DNA from: Verrucomicrobiales bacterium
Lineage (GTDB): Bacteria > Verrucomicrobiota > Verrucomicrobiia > Limisphaerales > UBA11320
Assembly (NCBI GenBank): GCA_016793885.1
Contig: JAEUHE010000177.1
Span: forward strand, 31,380 to 95,379
Direction of reading: 5' to 3'
DNA: 64,000 bases
Made by a program: the position numbers and the translations under genes. Of the stretch, positions 25,801 to 34,830 are shown in pieces. Every line of letters starts with the position of its first letter. Positions within the stretch are counted from its first letter, which is position 1. The notes under the pieces were generated by a model that searched no databases, was not told the DNA's origin, and saw only the letters and a program-made list of their open reading frames with translations.

Positions 25801-28650
25801 CTCACTGTCGTGATCGAGGGCATTCCCACCACACCCGGCGTCTACATCGACACCGTCACGGCGAGTGGCACCAGCGGTGGCAAGCCGGTGGTGCCGGTCA
25901 CAGTCACTCAGGAAACCAGGGTCATCGACCAACCCGTGTTCACCATGAGCGACACCACCGTCACGGAAGGCCCGGTAGCGCAGGCCACGTTCACCATCAC
26001 CCTCTCCCGCCCCTCAACCTTGCCCGCTCTCGTCACCTGGAGAACCATCGATGGCTCGGCCAAGGCCGGAACCGATTTCACCGGCATGACCGGCCAATTG
26101 CTCACCTTCGCTCCGGGACAAACCAGCAAGACCGTCTCGATCACGATCCTGGACGACGACGTGGCGGAGTCCCCCGAGCAGTTTACAGTGCGCCTGTCCA
26201 GCGCGATCAATGCGCAGATTGGCAAGGCAGAAGGGGTAGCTGAACTGCTCGACAATGATTCGGCACCCTTGCCGATCCTCGCCGTCGGGATCTCCAGCTC
26301 GCCAACCACCGGGGTCGTCGGCAGCCCGATCACCTACACGCTGTCCGTCACCAATCTCGGACCGGGAACGATCGACGCAGTTTCGCTGGCGAACCTGCTT
26401 CCCCCCGGCTTGTCCAATGTGGTGATCAAAGTGGGCGGCAATCTCTGCGTGATCGCGGATGACACCCTGAGTTGCGAACTGGGAACCCTGACCGAGGGAC
26501 AGGTGGTCGAAGTCATTTTCGAGGGAGTACCAACCCAGGCCGGGACTTATGTCGACATGGTGGTGGTCACCGGCACCAGCGCGGGACGGCCGGTCGTTCC
26601 AGCGACTGCGGAGCTGGAGACGACGGTCCTCGCCCAACCCATCCTGAGCATCAGCGATACGACGGTTGCAGAAGGCCCAGGAGCTCTGGCTACCTTCACG
26701 GTCACCTTGTCCCGCCCGTCGACCGAACCGGTTACCGTCATGTGGGGAACAGTTGATGGAACCGCTAAGGCCGGATCCGACTTCACCGGGACTACAGGGC
26801 AAACGTTGACCTTCGACCCCGGCGAAACTACCAAGACGATATCCGTTCCCTTGATCGACGATAGCGTCGCCGAAGCGGATGAGCAGTTCACGGTAAGTCT
26901 CTCCACGCCCGTGAATGCGCAGATCGGGAAGCCTGATGGCATCGCGCAACTCACCGATGCGGACGAGGACGACGAAGGAGAACTCCCAACCTTGTCCATC
27001 ACTCTGACCAGCGCGCCCGAGCCGGCAACAGTGGGTCTCCCCATGACCTACACCATTGGACTTACCAATGACGGGCCTGGCACCGTCGACCTCGTCAGCC
27101 TGGTCAACCTGCTGCCGCCCGGCCTATCGAATGTCGTGATCAAAGTAGGAGGAGATCGCTGCGTTCTCACCAACGGAGAGTTTAGCTGCGAGTTTGGCAC
27201 CTTGGCTCCGGGACAGGGAATCACCGTCGTGTTCGAAGGTATCCCGACTCAATCGGGTGTGATTCTGGATAGCGTCACAGCCACCGGCACCAGTGGAGGT
27301 AGGGAGATCGAACCTGCTACCGAGGTACTCGGCTCCACCGTGCTTGACCAACCCACGATCACCGTCACGGACACCTCCGTGACGGAAGGGCCGGGGGTCC
27401 AGGCAAACTTCGCAGTCACTCTTTCCCGTGCAGTGAGCTTCCCCGTGATCGTGAGCTGGGGGACGGTGGATGGAACGGCCACGACCGGTGAGGACTATCT
27501 GGGGGTAACCACCGAAACGCTGACCTTCCAACCCGGCGAGACCACCAAGGCCTTGGTGATTCCGATCGTGGATGACTCCACGGCGGAACCCATTGAGTCC
27601 TTTAAGGTGCGACTGCGGGACTCCATCAACGCCGCAATCGCCACCCTCGAAGCCTCGGCGGAGATTCAGGATGATGACGAGGCCACACTCCTAGCCGACG
27701 TGGGAATTGCCCAACTGACAGGGCCGCTCTCCGTGCTGGTCGGTCAGGACGCCATTTACAACCTGACGCTGACAAACCGCGGACCCGACCGGATGGGTGG
27801 GCTCTTCCTTACGAACACTGTCCCCCTCGGGGCGCGACTTGTCTCCGTGACTATGAATGGCACCAACGCCCCATGCATCGCTACCAACGACGTGCTTATC
27901 TGCACCCTGGGGGCGCTCGAGCCGGGAGCGAGCCTGCCCCTGCGATTCGTGTTTAGCACGGAAGTCGCCGGCACCCTCACCAATCGCTTCATCATCGCAG
28001 GCGAAGGCGCCACCGATCCGGACGTGACCAACAACTCGGCTGAGATCCAGACCCCGGTTCAAGAGTTGCCGTCGGACGATCTGATCGCTTCATTCCAAAC
28101 GGAAATGAAGCTCAACCGCCAGACCGGATTGCTCGAACAGCGGTTGAAAGTCACCAACAACGGAACCACGCCCAAGCCCAGGGTCCGGGTGCTCTTCCAT
28201 GATCTGCCAGAGGGTGGAACGGTCTACAATGCCGCCGGCAGCGAGGAAGGCGTTCCGTTTGTGCAGTTGAACGAAACGCTGCAACCCGGAGAAAGCCGCG
28301 AGCTGACGATCGAGTACTACCTGCCCAAACGAGCCAAGATCCCGAACCCAAGGCTCATCATGCGAACCGGCGGCGGCCTGCTCCCGGTCGTGGCCGAAGG
28401 CGTGGCTATTGACGTCTCGCGCACCGTGGTCTTGTCGCCAAACCGCTTCCTGCTCGAGTTCGTGTGCGAGCCTGGGAAAGTCTATCAGGTGCAATATAGT
28501 GACGACGGCCAGACCTGGAGTCGCGCTCAGCCGATTGTTCGGGCCGTGAACACTCGCCTGCAATGGCTCGACGATGGCCCTCCGAAAACGGATACCGCTC
28601 CCTCGGAGACACCCATGCGTCTCTATCGCGTATTTACGGTTCCCGAATAA
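22852..28650 (+). CDS. Giant secreted protein: CSLREA/beta-helix region plus repeated DUF11 and Calx-beta modules
   Basis: A 1932-residue protein with a signal peptide (about residues 1-30, ending EPARGQ). A CSLREA-like start (VTSTLDSGEGSLREAIGCAN) leads into right-handed beta-helix repeats to about residue 320. From residue 438 DUF11 modules (SSPNPVTVGTPLTYTISITN) alternate with Calx-beta modules (TEGPGAQATFTVSLS, DGTAKAGSDFTG, AQLTDND). There are five Calx-beta and six DUF11 copies. The last about 180 residues form a different C-terminal region ending in YQVQYSDDGQTWS and MRLYRVF, a tail I associate with verrucomicrobial surface proteins. Calx-beta domains usually bind calcium, so an adhesive or surface role is inferred. 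The ATG at 22852 has GGAAG 12 bases upstream; the frame extends back into gcvP, which was discounted. Confidence 0.88.
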   Translation: MHVLKHLGFAKELAVGMIALMIATEPARGQTSSCNLRVTSTLDSGEGSLREAIGCANTQAGADTITFAIPGTGPHVIQLASALPELNGPVTIDGFSQPDAGANTSISTLTDARVRIELRGQPGIEFGLVAAANDCVVRGLALNSFDVAGLRLSAQRAVVQGNYLGLDAVGALELPNLRTGILVEGADHLIGGTAPAARNVIAGNRGPGITLENPAALAANGSRVVGNVIGLSPSGAVASNTTGILVNDAAQVQIGGIEPGAANVISGNLGAGVVVVGPRAWAAIAGNAIDLNGGLGIDLQAQSGPLLGDGVTKDDPMDLDEGPNTLLNSPVLIDDFSTPSSTFIVGCLHSKAGESFYIDFYAVDQCDPSGRGEGRRHLGRVLTQVNKLWNADFTLQVSPPLMADTYVTATATTVDGRTSEFSPCRRITGSSTSTLGKLAVGLNSSPNPVTVGTPLTYTISITNLGPGKVDEVSLINQLPSGLNNVVVKVGSEQCLITDGKLLCALGTLTNGQVVSVVFEGTPSRPGIYVDTVTVHGISNAKPLEPVTATHETLAVNQPVLQISDTSAVEGPGAQATFTVSLSQPSAFPITVVWGTVDGTAKAGSDFTGSTGQTLIFAPGETTKTLSIPILDDSVAESPEQFTVHLSTPTNGQIGKADGVAQLTDNDTTRAPVLAMGVISSPNPATVGIPLTYTISITNLGPGTLDAVSLINQLPAGLSNVVIKVGGNTCTLADGKVSCEFGSLPEGGVLTVVIEGIPTTPGVYLDTVTASGASGGKPVAPVTVLHETQVLDQPILTISNTTATEGPGAQAIFTVSLSRPSTTPITVTWSTVDGTAKAGSDFTGATSQSLTFAPGETSKTLSVAIVDDTLSESPEQFTVHLSASVNAQIGRADGTAELTDNDEPTLPVLAVGVTSSPNPVTVGTPVTYTISVTNLGPGTLDAVSLINQLPPGLSNVVIKVGGNTCTIVDGVISCEFGSLPEGGVLTVVIEGIPTTPGVYIDTVTASGTSGGKPVVPVTVTQETRVIDQPVFTMSDTTVTEGPVAQATFTITLSRPSTLPALVTWRTIDGSAKAGTDFTGMTGQLLTFAPGQTSKTVSITILDDDVAESPEQFTVRLSSAINAQIGKAEGVAELLDNDSAPLPILAVGISSSPTTGVVGSPITYTLSVTNLGPGTIDAVSLANLLPPGLSNVVIKVGGNLCVIADDTLSCELGTLTEGQVVEVIFEGVPTQAGTYVDMVVVTGTSAGRPVVPATAELETTVLAQPILSISDTTVAEGPGALATFTVTLSRPSTEPVTVMWGTVDGTAKAGSDFTGTTGQTLTFDPGETTKTISVPLIDDSVAEADEQFTVSLSTPVNAQIGKPDGIAQLTDADEDDEGELPTLSITLTSAPEPATVGLPMTYTIGLTNDGPGTVDLVSLVNLLPPGLSNVVIKVGGDRCVLTNGEFSCEFGTLAPGQGITVVFEGIPTQSGVILDSVTATGTSGGREIEPATEVLGSTVLDQPTITVTDTSVTEGPGVQANFAVTLSRAVSFPVIVSWGTVDGTATTGEDYLGVTTETLTFQPGETTKALVIPIVDDSTAEPIESFKVRLRDSINAAIATLEASAEIQDDDEATLLADVGIAQLTGPLSVLVGQDAIYNLTLTNRGPDRMGGLFLTNTVPLGARLVSVTMNGTNAPCIATNDVLICTLGALEPGASLPLRFVFSTEVAGTLTNRFIIAGEGATDPDVTNNSAEIQTPVQELPSDDLIASFQTEMKLNRQTGLLEQRLKVTNNGTTPKPRVRVLFHDLPEGGTVYNAAGSEEGVPFVQLNETLQPGESRELTIEYYLPKRAKIPNPRLIMRTGGGLLPVVAEGVAIDVSRTVVLSPNRFLLEFVCEPGKVYQVQYSDDGQTWSRAQPIVRAVNTRLQWLDDGPPKTDTAPSETPMRLYRVFTVPE
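24163..27696 (+). repeat. Tandem 705-bp (235-codon) coding repeats
   Basis: Equivalent positions of the DUF11 start fall at 24163, 24868, 25573, 26278 and 26992, giving periods of 705, 705, 705 and 714 bases. A partial sixth unit (DUF11 only) follows. Between units 2 and 3 a 75-base stretch (25066-25140 and 25771-25845) differs at a single base, whereas other stretches have diverged, which points to recent local gene conversion or duplication. Confidence 0.85.
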
Positions 28651-28694
28651 GCTGGTGGCACGGAATGCCTTTAAACCCAAAACATAACGGACTT

Positions 28695-29717
28695 ATGAAA
28701 TCAGTTTCGACACAAGCGCTCTCCGTCCTCGCGTTGGCTGCGGGGGCTTACTCATCCACCCAGGCAGCCGAGGGCGACCATCTCTCGCGATGGGGGCTGC
28801 GCGCGAAGTTCGGGTTCAACCTCAAAGCCGACTTTTCGGACGCCCGCCCCACCACCGCTGCCGCACCAGCAGCACCTGGCGCCGGCGGAGGTATTGATCG
28901 CAACTACGATGACGGTTACGTGAGGGTCGACTCCAACGGCAACGCGGGTGGCGCCACCTGGAACTGGGGATACGACAATAACACCCAGTACGATCCCGCA
29001 GGCGCCGGATCGATCCTGATGCACGCAACCACGAGTTCCACCAGCGAGGCCAGCAAAGGGGCGAAGAGCGACGGGATGCCCGGTTGGGAGCTGAGCTATG
29101 GGCGCGACATCGGGAAGCTCGGAGAAAGCTTTTGGGGCATTGAGGGTGCGATTGGAATGGGGCTGATGGACATCTCCGATCGACGAGCCCGCAATGGCAC
29201 CCTCACCCAGATCACCGATACCTTTGGCCTGGGTGGTATCATTCCACCAGGAGGCCCCTACGGGGGCTCATTCATCGGACCGGGGCCGCTCTTGGACGAT
29301 GTTCCTTCGGGGCGTACCACCTCGACGACCGCGGGAACGATTCGCGGATCCCGCGATCTGGAAGCCACCTTGGTTAGCCTGCGGTTCGGGCCTTACCTGC
29401 ACTATCCCGCCGGGGATAAGTGGGCGTTTTCCTTGAGCGCAGGCCCTGCCCTGACGCTGGTCAACGCAGATTTCAGTTATCGAGATACGTTCGCTGCCGG
29501 AGGGACCACCTCGGGTTCAGACAGCGACAGCTCGGTCTCCTTCGGTGCTTACATCGACGGCAGAGTTCACTACTCCTTTAACGAGAAGTGGAGCATGTTT
29601 GGAGGTCTGCAATATCAGTATCTGCAAGGAACAACCATCCGAGCGCAAAACAAACAGGCGAAGCTCAGCATGAGCGCCGGGCTCTGGTTGGAACTGGGCG
29701 TCGGCTATACGTATTAG
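28695..29717 (+). CDS. Outer-membrane beta-barrel protein
   Basis: A 340-residue protein with a signal peptide (residues 1-24, SVLALAAGAYSSTQAAEG) and a Gly/Ser/Asn-rich body with alternating hydrophobic residues, for example WGLRAKFGFNLKADF, LVSLRFGPYLHYP and GAYIDGRVHYSF. It ends in an amphipathic strand with a terminal aromatic residue (LWLELGVGYTY), as expected for the beta-signal of a porin-like barrel. No specific family was recognised. It follows the giant Calx-beta gene by 44 bases on the same strand and may be cotranscribed. The frame is open to 28563 inside the previous gene; the ATG at 28695 directly precedes the signal peptide. Its stop codon overlaps that of the convergent DUF1501 gene. 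Confidence 0.8.
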   Translation: MKSVSTQALSVLALAAGAYSSTQAAEGDHLSRWGLRAKFGFNLKADFSDARPTTAAAPAAPGAGGGIDRNYDDGYVRVDSNGNAGGATWNWGYDNNTQYDPAGAGSILMHATTSSTSEASKGAKSDGMPGWELSYGRDIGKLGESFWGIEGAIGMGLMDISDRRARNGTLTQITDTFGLGGIIPPGGPYGGSFIGPGPLLDDVPSGRTTSTTAGTIRGSRDLEATLVSLRFGPYLHYPAGDKWAFSLSAGPALTLVNADFSYRDTFAAGGTTSGSDSDSSVSFGAYIDGRVHYSFNEKWSMFGGLQYQYLQGTTIRAQNKQAKLSMSAGLWLELGVGYTY

Positions 29718-31165
29718 GCAAGGATTCCGCGAACCACTTGGCCGTGGACATCGGTGAGCCTATAGTCCCGGCCCTGGAACCGGTAGGTGAGACGTTCGTG
29801 ATTGAATCCCAGGAGATGAAGCATCGTGGCCTGAAGATCGTGAACGTGGACCTTGTCCTGGGCGACGCTAAAGCCCAGCTCATCGGATTCCCCATACATC
29901 GTGCCGCCGCGAATGCCGCCACCCGCGAGCATCATGCTGTAGCAGTCCGGGAAATGATCGCGGCCGAGGATATCACTCTTGGCGGTCCGTCCTTCTCGGA
30001 ACGGAGTTCGACCGAACTCGCCGCCCAACACCACTAACGTCTCATCGAGAAGGCCGCGCTGCTTCAAGTCGCGGATCAAAGCCGCCACCGGCCGATCCAT
30101 CGTCGCACATTTCTTGGTGAGTCCATCCCGGATATCCTCACTCGGGCCTGTACCGTGGAAATCCCAGCCCCAATCAAAAAGCTGAACGTAGCGGACCCCC
30201 TGCTCCACCAGACGCCGGGCCAGCAAGCAGTTATTGGCGAAGCTGGCTTCCCCCGGCTTCGCTCCATACGCCGCCAGGGTATCGGCCGACTCCCGGTTAA
30301 TATCCATGACCTCAGGAACGGAAACCTGCATCCGATAGGCCAGCTCGTACTGAGCGATACGGGTCTGGGTTTCGGGATGCCCTAGCTCCTTCCCCTGAAT
30401 TTGATTCAAATCCCTGAGCGTATCCAAACTCATGCGTCGCAGTTCTCGATCAAATCCCGCCGGATCCGAGGCGTAAAGCACCGGATCGCCTTTGGAACGA
30501 CACTGGACTCCCTGATACACCGAAGGGAGGAAACCGCTACCGAAGGAGTTACGACCGCCGTTCGGCTGCACCCCGCTCGAAATCAGAACGACAAAGCCGG
30601 GCAGATTCTCATTGTCCGACCCCAATCCATACGTCACCCAGGATCCAAAGGACGGTCGCCCAGACCGAGGAGAGCCGGTGTAGACCAACAGCTCAGCAGG
30701 CGCATGATTGAACTGGTCCGTGGTCATGGAACGAACCACGCACAGATCGTCAGCGACGCCCTGCAAGTGCGGCAGGGCATCCGACAGCCAAACGCCCCCC
30801 TGACCATACTGTTTGAAGGTACGCGGGGTGCCCAGCAGCTTAGGGGTCCCCGAGGTGAAAGCGAACCGCTTGCCTTTCAAAAACGCGTCCGGGCAATCCT
30901 GCCCGTTTCGCTTCACCAACTCAGGCTTGTAGTCAAACAAATCCAAGTGCGGCGGCGATCCTGTCAGGTGCAGGTAGATCACCCTTTTGGCGGGTGCTCG
31001 AAAATGCGGCGGTTTGGGGGACAGCGGATCAGCCGCCGGGATGGCATCGGATCGCGAGGCGTTGGCCAACAGCGATCCCAGAGCCAAGGCTCCCACTCCA
31101 TTGGCAGAGCGATGTAAAAAATGCCGCCGAGTCAGGTTCTGTAAGGCTTCGAGATGGGGGATCAT
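29714..31165 (-). CDS. DUF1501 protein, Tat-exported (second locus)
   Basis: A 483-residue DUF1501 protein, more distant from the tandem pair at 16-19 kb than they are from each other. The twin-arginine signal is T12-R-R-H-F-L-H followed by ANGVGALALGSLLANA. Family motifs include LHLTGSPPHLDLFDYK, VVLGGEFGRTPF and GRDHFPDCYSMMLAGGG. This version matches the subgroup that travels with the larger DUF1549/DUF1553 proteins, and such a gene lies 17 bases upstream. Reaction unknown. Its TAA (29714-29716) overlaps the TAG of the plus-strand beta-barrel gene (29715-29717). Confidence 0.92.
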   Translation of the reverse strand: MIPHLEALQNLTRRHFLHRSANGVGALALGSLLANASRSDAIPAADPLSPKPPHFRAPAKRVIYLHLTGSPPHLDLFDYKPELVKRNGQDCPDAFLKGKRFAFTSGTPKLLGTPRTFKQYGQGGVWLSDALPHLQGVADDLCVVRSMTTDQFNHAPAELLVYTGSPRSGRPSFGSWVTYGLGSDNENLPGFVVLISSGVQPNGGRNSFGSGFLPSVYQGVQCRSKGDPVLYASDPAGFDRELRRMSLDTLRDLNQIQGKELGHPETQTRIAQYELAYRMQVSVPEVMDINRESADTLAAYGAKPGEASFANNCLLARRLVEQGVRYVQLFDWGWDFHGTGPSEDIRDGLTKKCATMDRPVAALIRDLKQRGLLDETLVVLGGEFGRTPFREGRTAKSDILGRDHFPDCYSMMLAGGGIRGGTMYGESDELGFSVAQDKVHVHDLQATMLHLLGFNHERLTYRFQGRDYRLTDVHGQVVRGILA

Positions 31166-31182
31166 AGGAATTCCTGATGCGA

Positions 31183-34100
31183 TCAGCGCTTCATCAACGT
31201 TTCGTCCAAGTTCAGCAAGACATTGCCAACCACCGTCCAGGCCGCCAACTCCGCCACATCCGCGCCCTTCGGCGCCTCGGACATGGAGGCGACGGCCAGT
31301 TCCTTCGCTCGTGAGGCATCGCCCACGAAGCGTTCATAGGTTCGCGCGTAGAGCTTCAGCAACGCGCTCAGCTCCGTCTCGGCCGGTGAACGGCTGAGAC
31401 ACAAACGAAATCCATGACGCGCCTTGTCGGCCGGGGTCGCCCCGGCGCTGGCCATGCGACGTCCCAACGCCTGGGCCGCCTCCAGGTAAACAGGATCATT
31501 CAAAGTCACGAGCGCTTGCAGCGGAGTGTTGGAGCGATCACGACGAACCGTGCACACCTCCCGGTTGGGAGCATCGAAAGTAGCCATTGAGGGATAGGGA
31601 TTCGACCGGCGCCAGGTCGTATAAATGCCGCGCCGATAGCGATCTTCCCCACTGCTGGTCTCCCAGTCGGTGCCGCTGCCGAAGGCGGCCGACAGCCCCA
31701 TGCGTGGCTGCGGAGGCTTGACCGGTGGACCATACATCTTGGGACTCAACAGCCCACTGACATGCATGGCCTGATCGCGGATCATTTCAGCAGCCAAGCG
31801 AAATCGAGGACCGCGGGCCAGCAGCCGATTGTCCGGATCCCTGGCCGACAAGTCCGCCGTCACTTTGGACGATTGCCTATAGGATGCCGAGGTGACCAGG
31901 CGCTTCAACAGGGCCTTGGTATCCCAGCCACTCTCCATAAACTCCACTGCCAGCCAGTCCAGGAGCTCCGGATGCGAAGGCAACTCGCCCTGAGCTCCAA
32001 ACTCTTCGCTCGTCCGCACGATACCAACTCCAAATATCGCCTCCCAAAAACGGTTCACCGCCACTCGGGCGGTCAAAGGGTTGTCCCGGCTGACCAACCA
32101 GCGGGCCAGCGAGAGCCGACCCTCGGGTGCGGGCGCTTCTCCCGTCTGGAAAGCCCCCGGCAATCCCTCCGTAACCTCATGCCCCAGATCGAGAAAGTTC
32201 CCACGCCGTTGCAAATGAGTCTTTCGACGCTGGTCCTTGGCGAGTTCCCGAAGAATCGGAACGGTGCTGTACGGGCGGACTTCTTCCAATCGCTTTTTGA
32301 GGGAAGCCAACCGATCGCGCTCTGGTTTGAGAGCGGGCGCGATCGATAAATAGTAGGACCGTAACTCCTCCACCTGGGACGCGCTCCGTGCTTCCGGGGA
32401 AAGCTTCAGCAGAGCCACCAAGGCAGGAGGAGTGCGCACGATTTCAAGGGCTCGGGGATCGGCCGACATGGAGAGACGGAAGCGAGCCAACGTGGCGTAC
32501 TCATGCTTGGAAACCTGATCGAGATGAATCACCAGATTGGAACCGGAGGCCAGCGGCACGCCGTCAGCCGGCAGGATCGACAGCGAATGAGCTTCCCCGA
32601 GACGAGGAGCCACCGCCCAGCCCCGATTGGCAGGATCACGGTTTTCCACGGCGGCGGAGGCTGGAAAGTCCTTCTGGGCGAAGCTCGCCGAGGCAAAGCT
32701 CAGCGGGATCGTCCGTCCACCGTTGGGAACCAGCTGCAAGCTCGGGCGTGGAACCTCCTGAACCAATCGCTGCCAAACGCCTTGGCGCGATTCATCCAAG
32801 AGAGTCACCTTAAATCCCTTGAGCCGGTCATCCGCTCCGTCCGTTCGATTCCACAGGACCAATCGATCGATCGGCACCATCCCCTGCAAGTCCACTTCCC
32901 ACCAAGGATCCGTGGAAATCTCAGTGTGCGTGGTCGATTTGGACTTCTCATAATGCCCATCGGTGTTCCCATCGATCGCTCGGCCGGCAGCTCCTTCATA
33001 GGCCGTAGTGCTCTGCGTGGCCTTGCCTTGGAGGGCTACGTTGTTGCTTCCACTGAAGACCTGAACCTCCGCCAGGGATAGGATCTTCTCCTTTCCTGGC
33101 AGCTCAATCCGAAGGTAACGCGCAGAAGCTCGGACTTCCAACGTGGGCATCAACTCAGCCCGAACGCCGCTCAGCAGGTAGTTGCCGCCGGCATGGCCGA
33201 CTCCTCGACCGGGCGGGCGCTCATCGGGCAAGGCCTCCAGGCGAAGTGCGGCAAGAAGCGTGTTGGTCTTTACCGGGATCACGGCCGTGTAGGTATCGGT
33301 CTTGCCCCCACGATCCGCCAGGACCGAACCGTCATCCTGAATGGCCATTTTGGCGCCCGAAGTCGACCGGACCAGCTCCGGCACCAGAACGCTCCAAGGG
33401 ATCTCTGTCTGGAAGAGCGCCTCCCACTCGGCTTGTGCCCGGGTCAGCTTAGGGGTCGAGGTGCGCTGAATTTTCTCCGAAGCCGCGATTTCCGACTTAA
33501 GCTCCCGCTTGAGCTTCTTTTGCTCCTCGGTAAAAAGACTCAACGAAGGAGACTCGTCGCTCCGATCGGCATCGGCCGTGTTGTTCAAGATCGCAAAGAG
33601 CCTGAAATAGTCGTCCTGGCTGATAGGGTCGTATTTATGATCGTGGCACTGAGCACAGGACATCGTAGTCCCCATCCAGACGGCCATGGTGGTATTCACG
33701 CGATCCACGACAGCCACATTGCGAAACTCCTCGTCGTTAGTCCCCCCCTCATTGTTGGTCATCGTGTTGCGATGGAAGGCAGTGGCGACCAGCTGCTCGT
33801 CCGTGGGATCCGGAAGCAGGTCTCCGGCAATCTGCTCGAGGGTAAACTGGTCGAAGGGCTTATTGGAGTTGAGAGCTCGAATCACATAGTCCCGGTAGGC
33901 CCAGATCGTACGACCGGGGTCGTCAGCATAACCGCTGGAATCCGCATACCGAGCCTGGTCAAGCCACAACCGAGCCCAATGCTCCCCGAAACTATCCGAT
34001 TGCAGGAGCCGATCGACCATCCGCTCATAGGCGCCCTCACCAGTGTCCTTCACAAAGCGGTCGACCTCCTCCAAGGAGGGTGGCAACCCCGTCAAATCCA

Positions 34101-34737
34101 GCGCCGTCCGACGCAGCAGCGCCGCCCGGTCCGCCTCCGGGGCCGGTCCTAACCCCTCTTTTTCCAAGCGCGCCAAAATGAACGCATCGATCGGGTTCCG
34201 GGGCCACCGAGCATGCTTGACCTCGGGCAACGGGGGGCGAACGGGTTTGGCATAAGCCCAATGCCGAGCGTACGGTGCGCCTTGGGCGATCCATCGCCGG
34301 AGAATATCCACCTCCTGGGAGCTCAAACGCTTTCCACCTTTCGGCGGAGGCATCAGTTCGTCAGGATCCTGAGTCTCGATCCGGGAAATCAGAGCACTCT
34401 TCTCCGGATGGCCAGGCACAATCGCCTGAAAACCACCGAGATCCTCCAGGGCGCCTTCAGGCACATCCAGGCGCAAACCGTGCTTGCCCCCCTTGCGATC
34501 ATTCGCATCCGGTCCGTGACAGCGAAAGCAATTCTCCGACAGAATCCGACGCACATCTCGATTAAAATCCACTCGATCCGATGCACCCTGGGCCAACTGC
34601 GCCGCCAACACGGCCAACCACGCGACGGCGGCAAGCCACAGCCCGCCCAGCGGGGCGATTCCCCGGGCGAACAATGCCGAGGGCGCGGGGGAAAATCCCG
34701 GGGCGTCAACCGCAGGAGGCGTCAATGGGCAATTCAT
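31183..34737 (-). CDS. DUF1549/DUF1553 planctomycete-type cytochrome protein with discoidin-like domain
   Basis: An 1184-residue exported protein with a signal segment (about residues 30-52). A PSCyt1 domain follows with heme motif C70-F-R-C-H74 and LMPPPKGGKRLS as the likely Met ligand region. Then come DUF1549 (RNPIDAFILARLEKEGL, LDLTGLPPS, WARLWLDQARYADSSGY) and a second heme-type motif CAQCHDHKYDP near residue 359. An inserted region at about 540-650 looks like an F5/8 type C (discoidin) fold (GKATQSTTAYEGAAGRAIDG, DPWWEVDLQG). The C-terminal DUF1553 contains NRFWEAIFGVGIVRTSEEFG and NREVCTVRRDRSNTPLQAL. It forms a two-gene unit with the DUF1501 gene 17 bases downstream. An oxidative or carbohydrate-related role is guessed for such pairs but not shown. 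Confidence 0.92.
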   Translation of the reverse strand: MNCPLTPPAVDAPGFSPAPSALFARGIAPLGGLWLAAVAWLAVLAAQLAQGASDRVDFNRDVRRILSENCFRCHGPDANDRKGGKHGLRLDVPEGALEDLGGFQAIVPGHPEKSALISRIETQDPDELMPPPKGGKRLSSQEVDILRRWIAQGAPYARHWAYAKPVRPPLPEVKHARWPRNPIDAFILARLEKEGLGPAPEADRAALLRRTALDLTGLPPSLEEVDRFVKDTGEGAYERMVDRLLQSDSFGEHWARLWLDQARYADSSGYADDPGRTIWAYRDYVIRALNSNKPFDQFTLEQIAGDLLPDPTDEQLVATAFHRNTMTNNEGGTNDEEFRNVAVVDRVNTTMAVWMGTTMSCAQCHDHKYDPISQDDYFRLFAILNNTADADRSDESPSLSLFTEEQKKLKRELKSEIAASEKIQRTSTPKLTRAQAEWEALFQTEIPWSVLVPELVRSTSGAKMAIQDDGSVLADRGGKTDTYTAVIPVKTNTLLAALRLEALPDERPPGRGVGHAGGNYLLSGVRAELMPTLEVRASARYLRIELPGKEKILSLAEVQVFSGSNNVALQGKATQSTTAYEGAAGRAIDGNTDGHYEKSKSTTHTEISTDPWWEVDLQGMVPIDRLVLWNRTDGADDRLKGFKVTLLDESRQGVWQRLVQEVPRPSLQLVPNGGRTIPLSFASASFAQKDFPASAAVENRDPANRGWAVAPRLGEAHSLSILPADGVPLASGSNLVIHLDQVSKHEYATLARFRLSMSADPRALEIVRTPPALVALLKLSPEARSASQVEELRSYYLSIAPALKPERDRLASLKKRLEEVRPYSTVPILRELAKDQRRKTHLQRRGNFLDLGHEVTEGLPGAFQTGEAPAPEGRLSLARWLVSRDNPLTARVAVNRFWEAIFGVGIVRTSEEFGAQGELPSHPELLDWLAVEFMESGWDTKALLKRLVTSASYRQSSKVTADLSARDPDNRLLARGPRFRLAAEMIRDQAMHVSGLLSPKMYGPPVKPPQPRMGLSAAFGSGTDWETSSGEDRYRRGIYTTWRRSNPYPSMATFDAPNREVCTVRRDRSNTPLQALVTLNDPVYLEAAQALGRRMASAGATPADKARHGFRLCLSRSPAETELSALLKLYARTYERFVGDASRAKELAVASMSEAPKGADVAELAAWTVVGNVLLNLDETLMKR

Positions 34738-34830
34738 GTCGGTCTGTTGGCAACGTGATGACTATTTTCCGGTAATCGATGGAGTCCTGGTGACTCACCT
34801 ATAGTATAACTGGGCGAGAGAAATGCCTAT

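Noticed and set aside
24163..27696. CRISPR-like repetition
   Set aside because: The repeats are 705 bases long, in frame and encode DUF11/Calx-beta domains; there are no short repeats with unique spacers.
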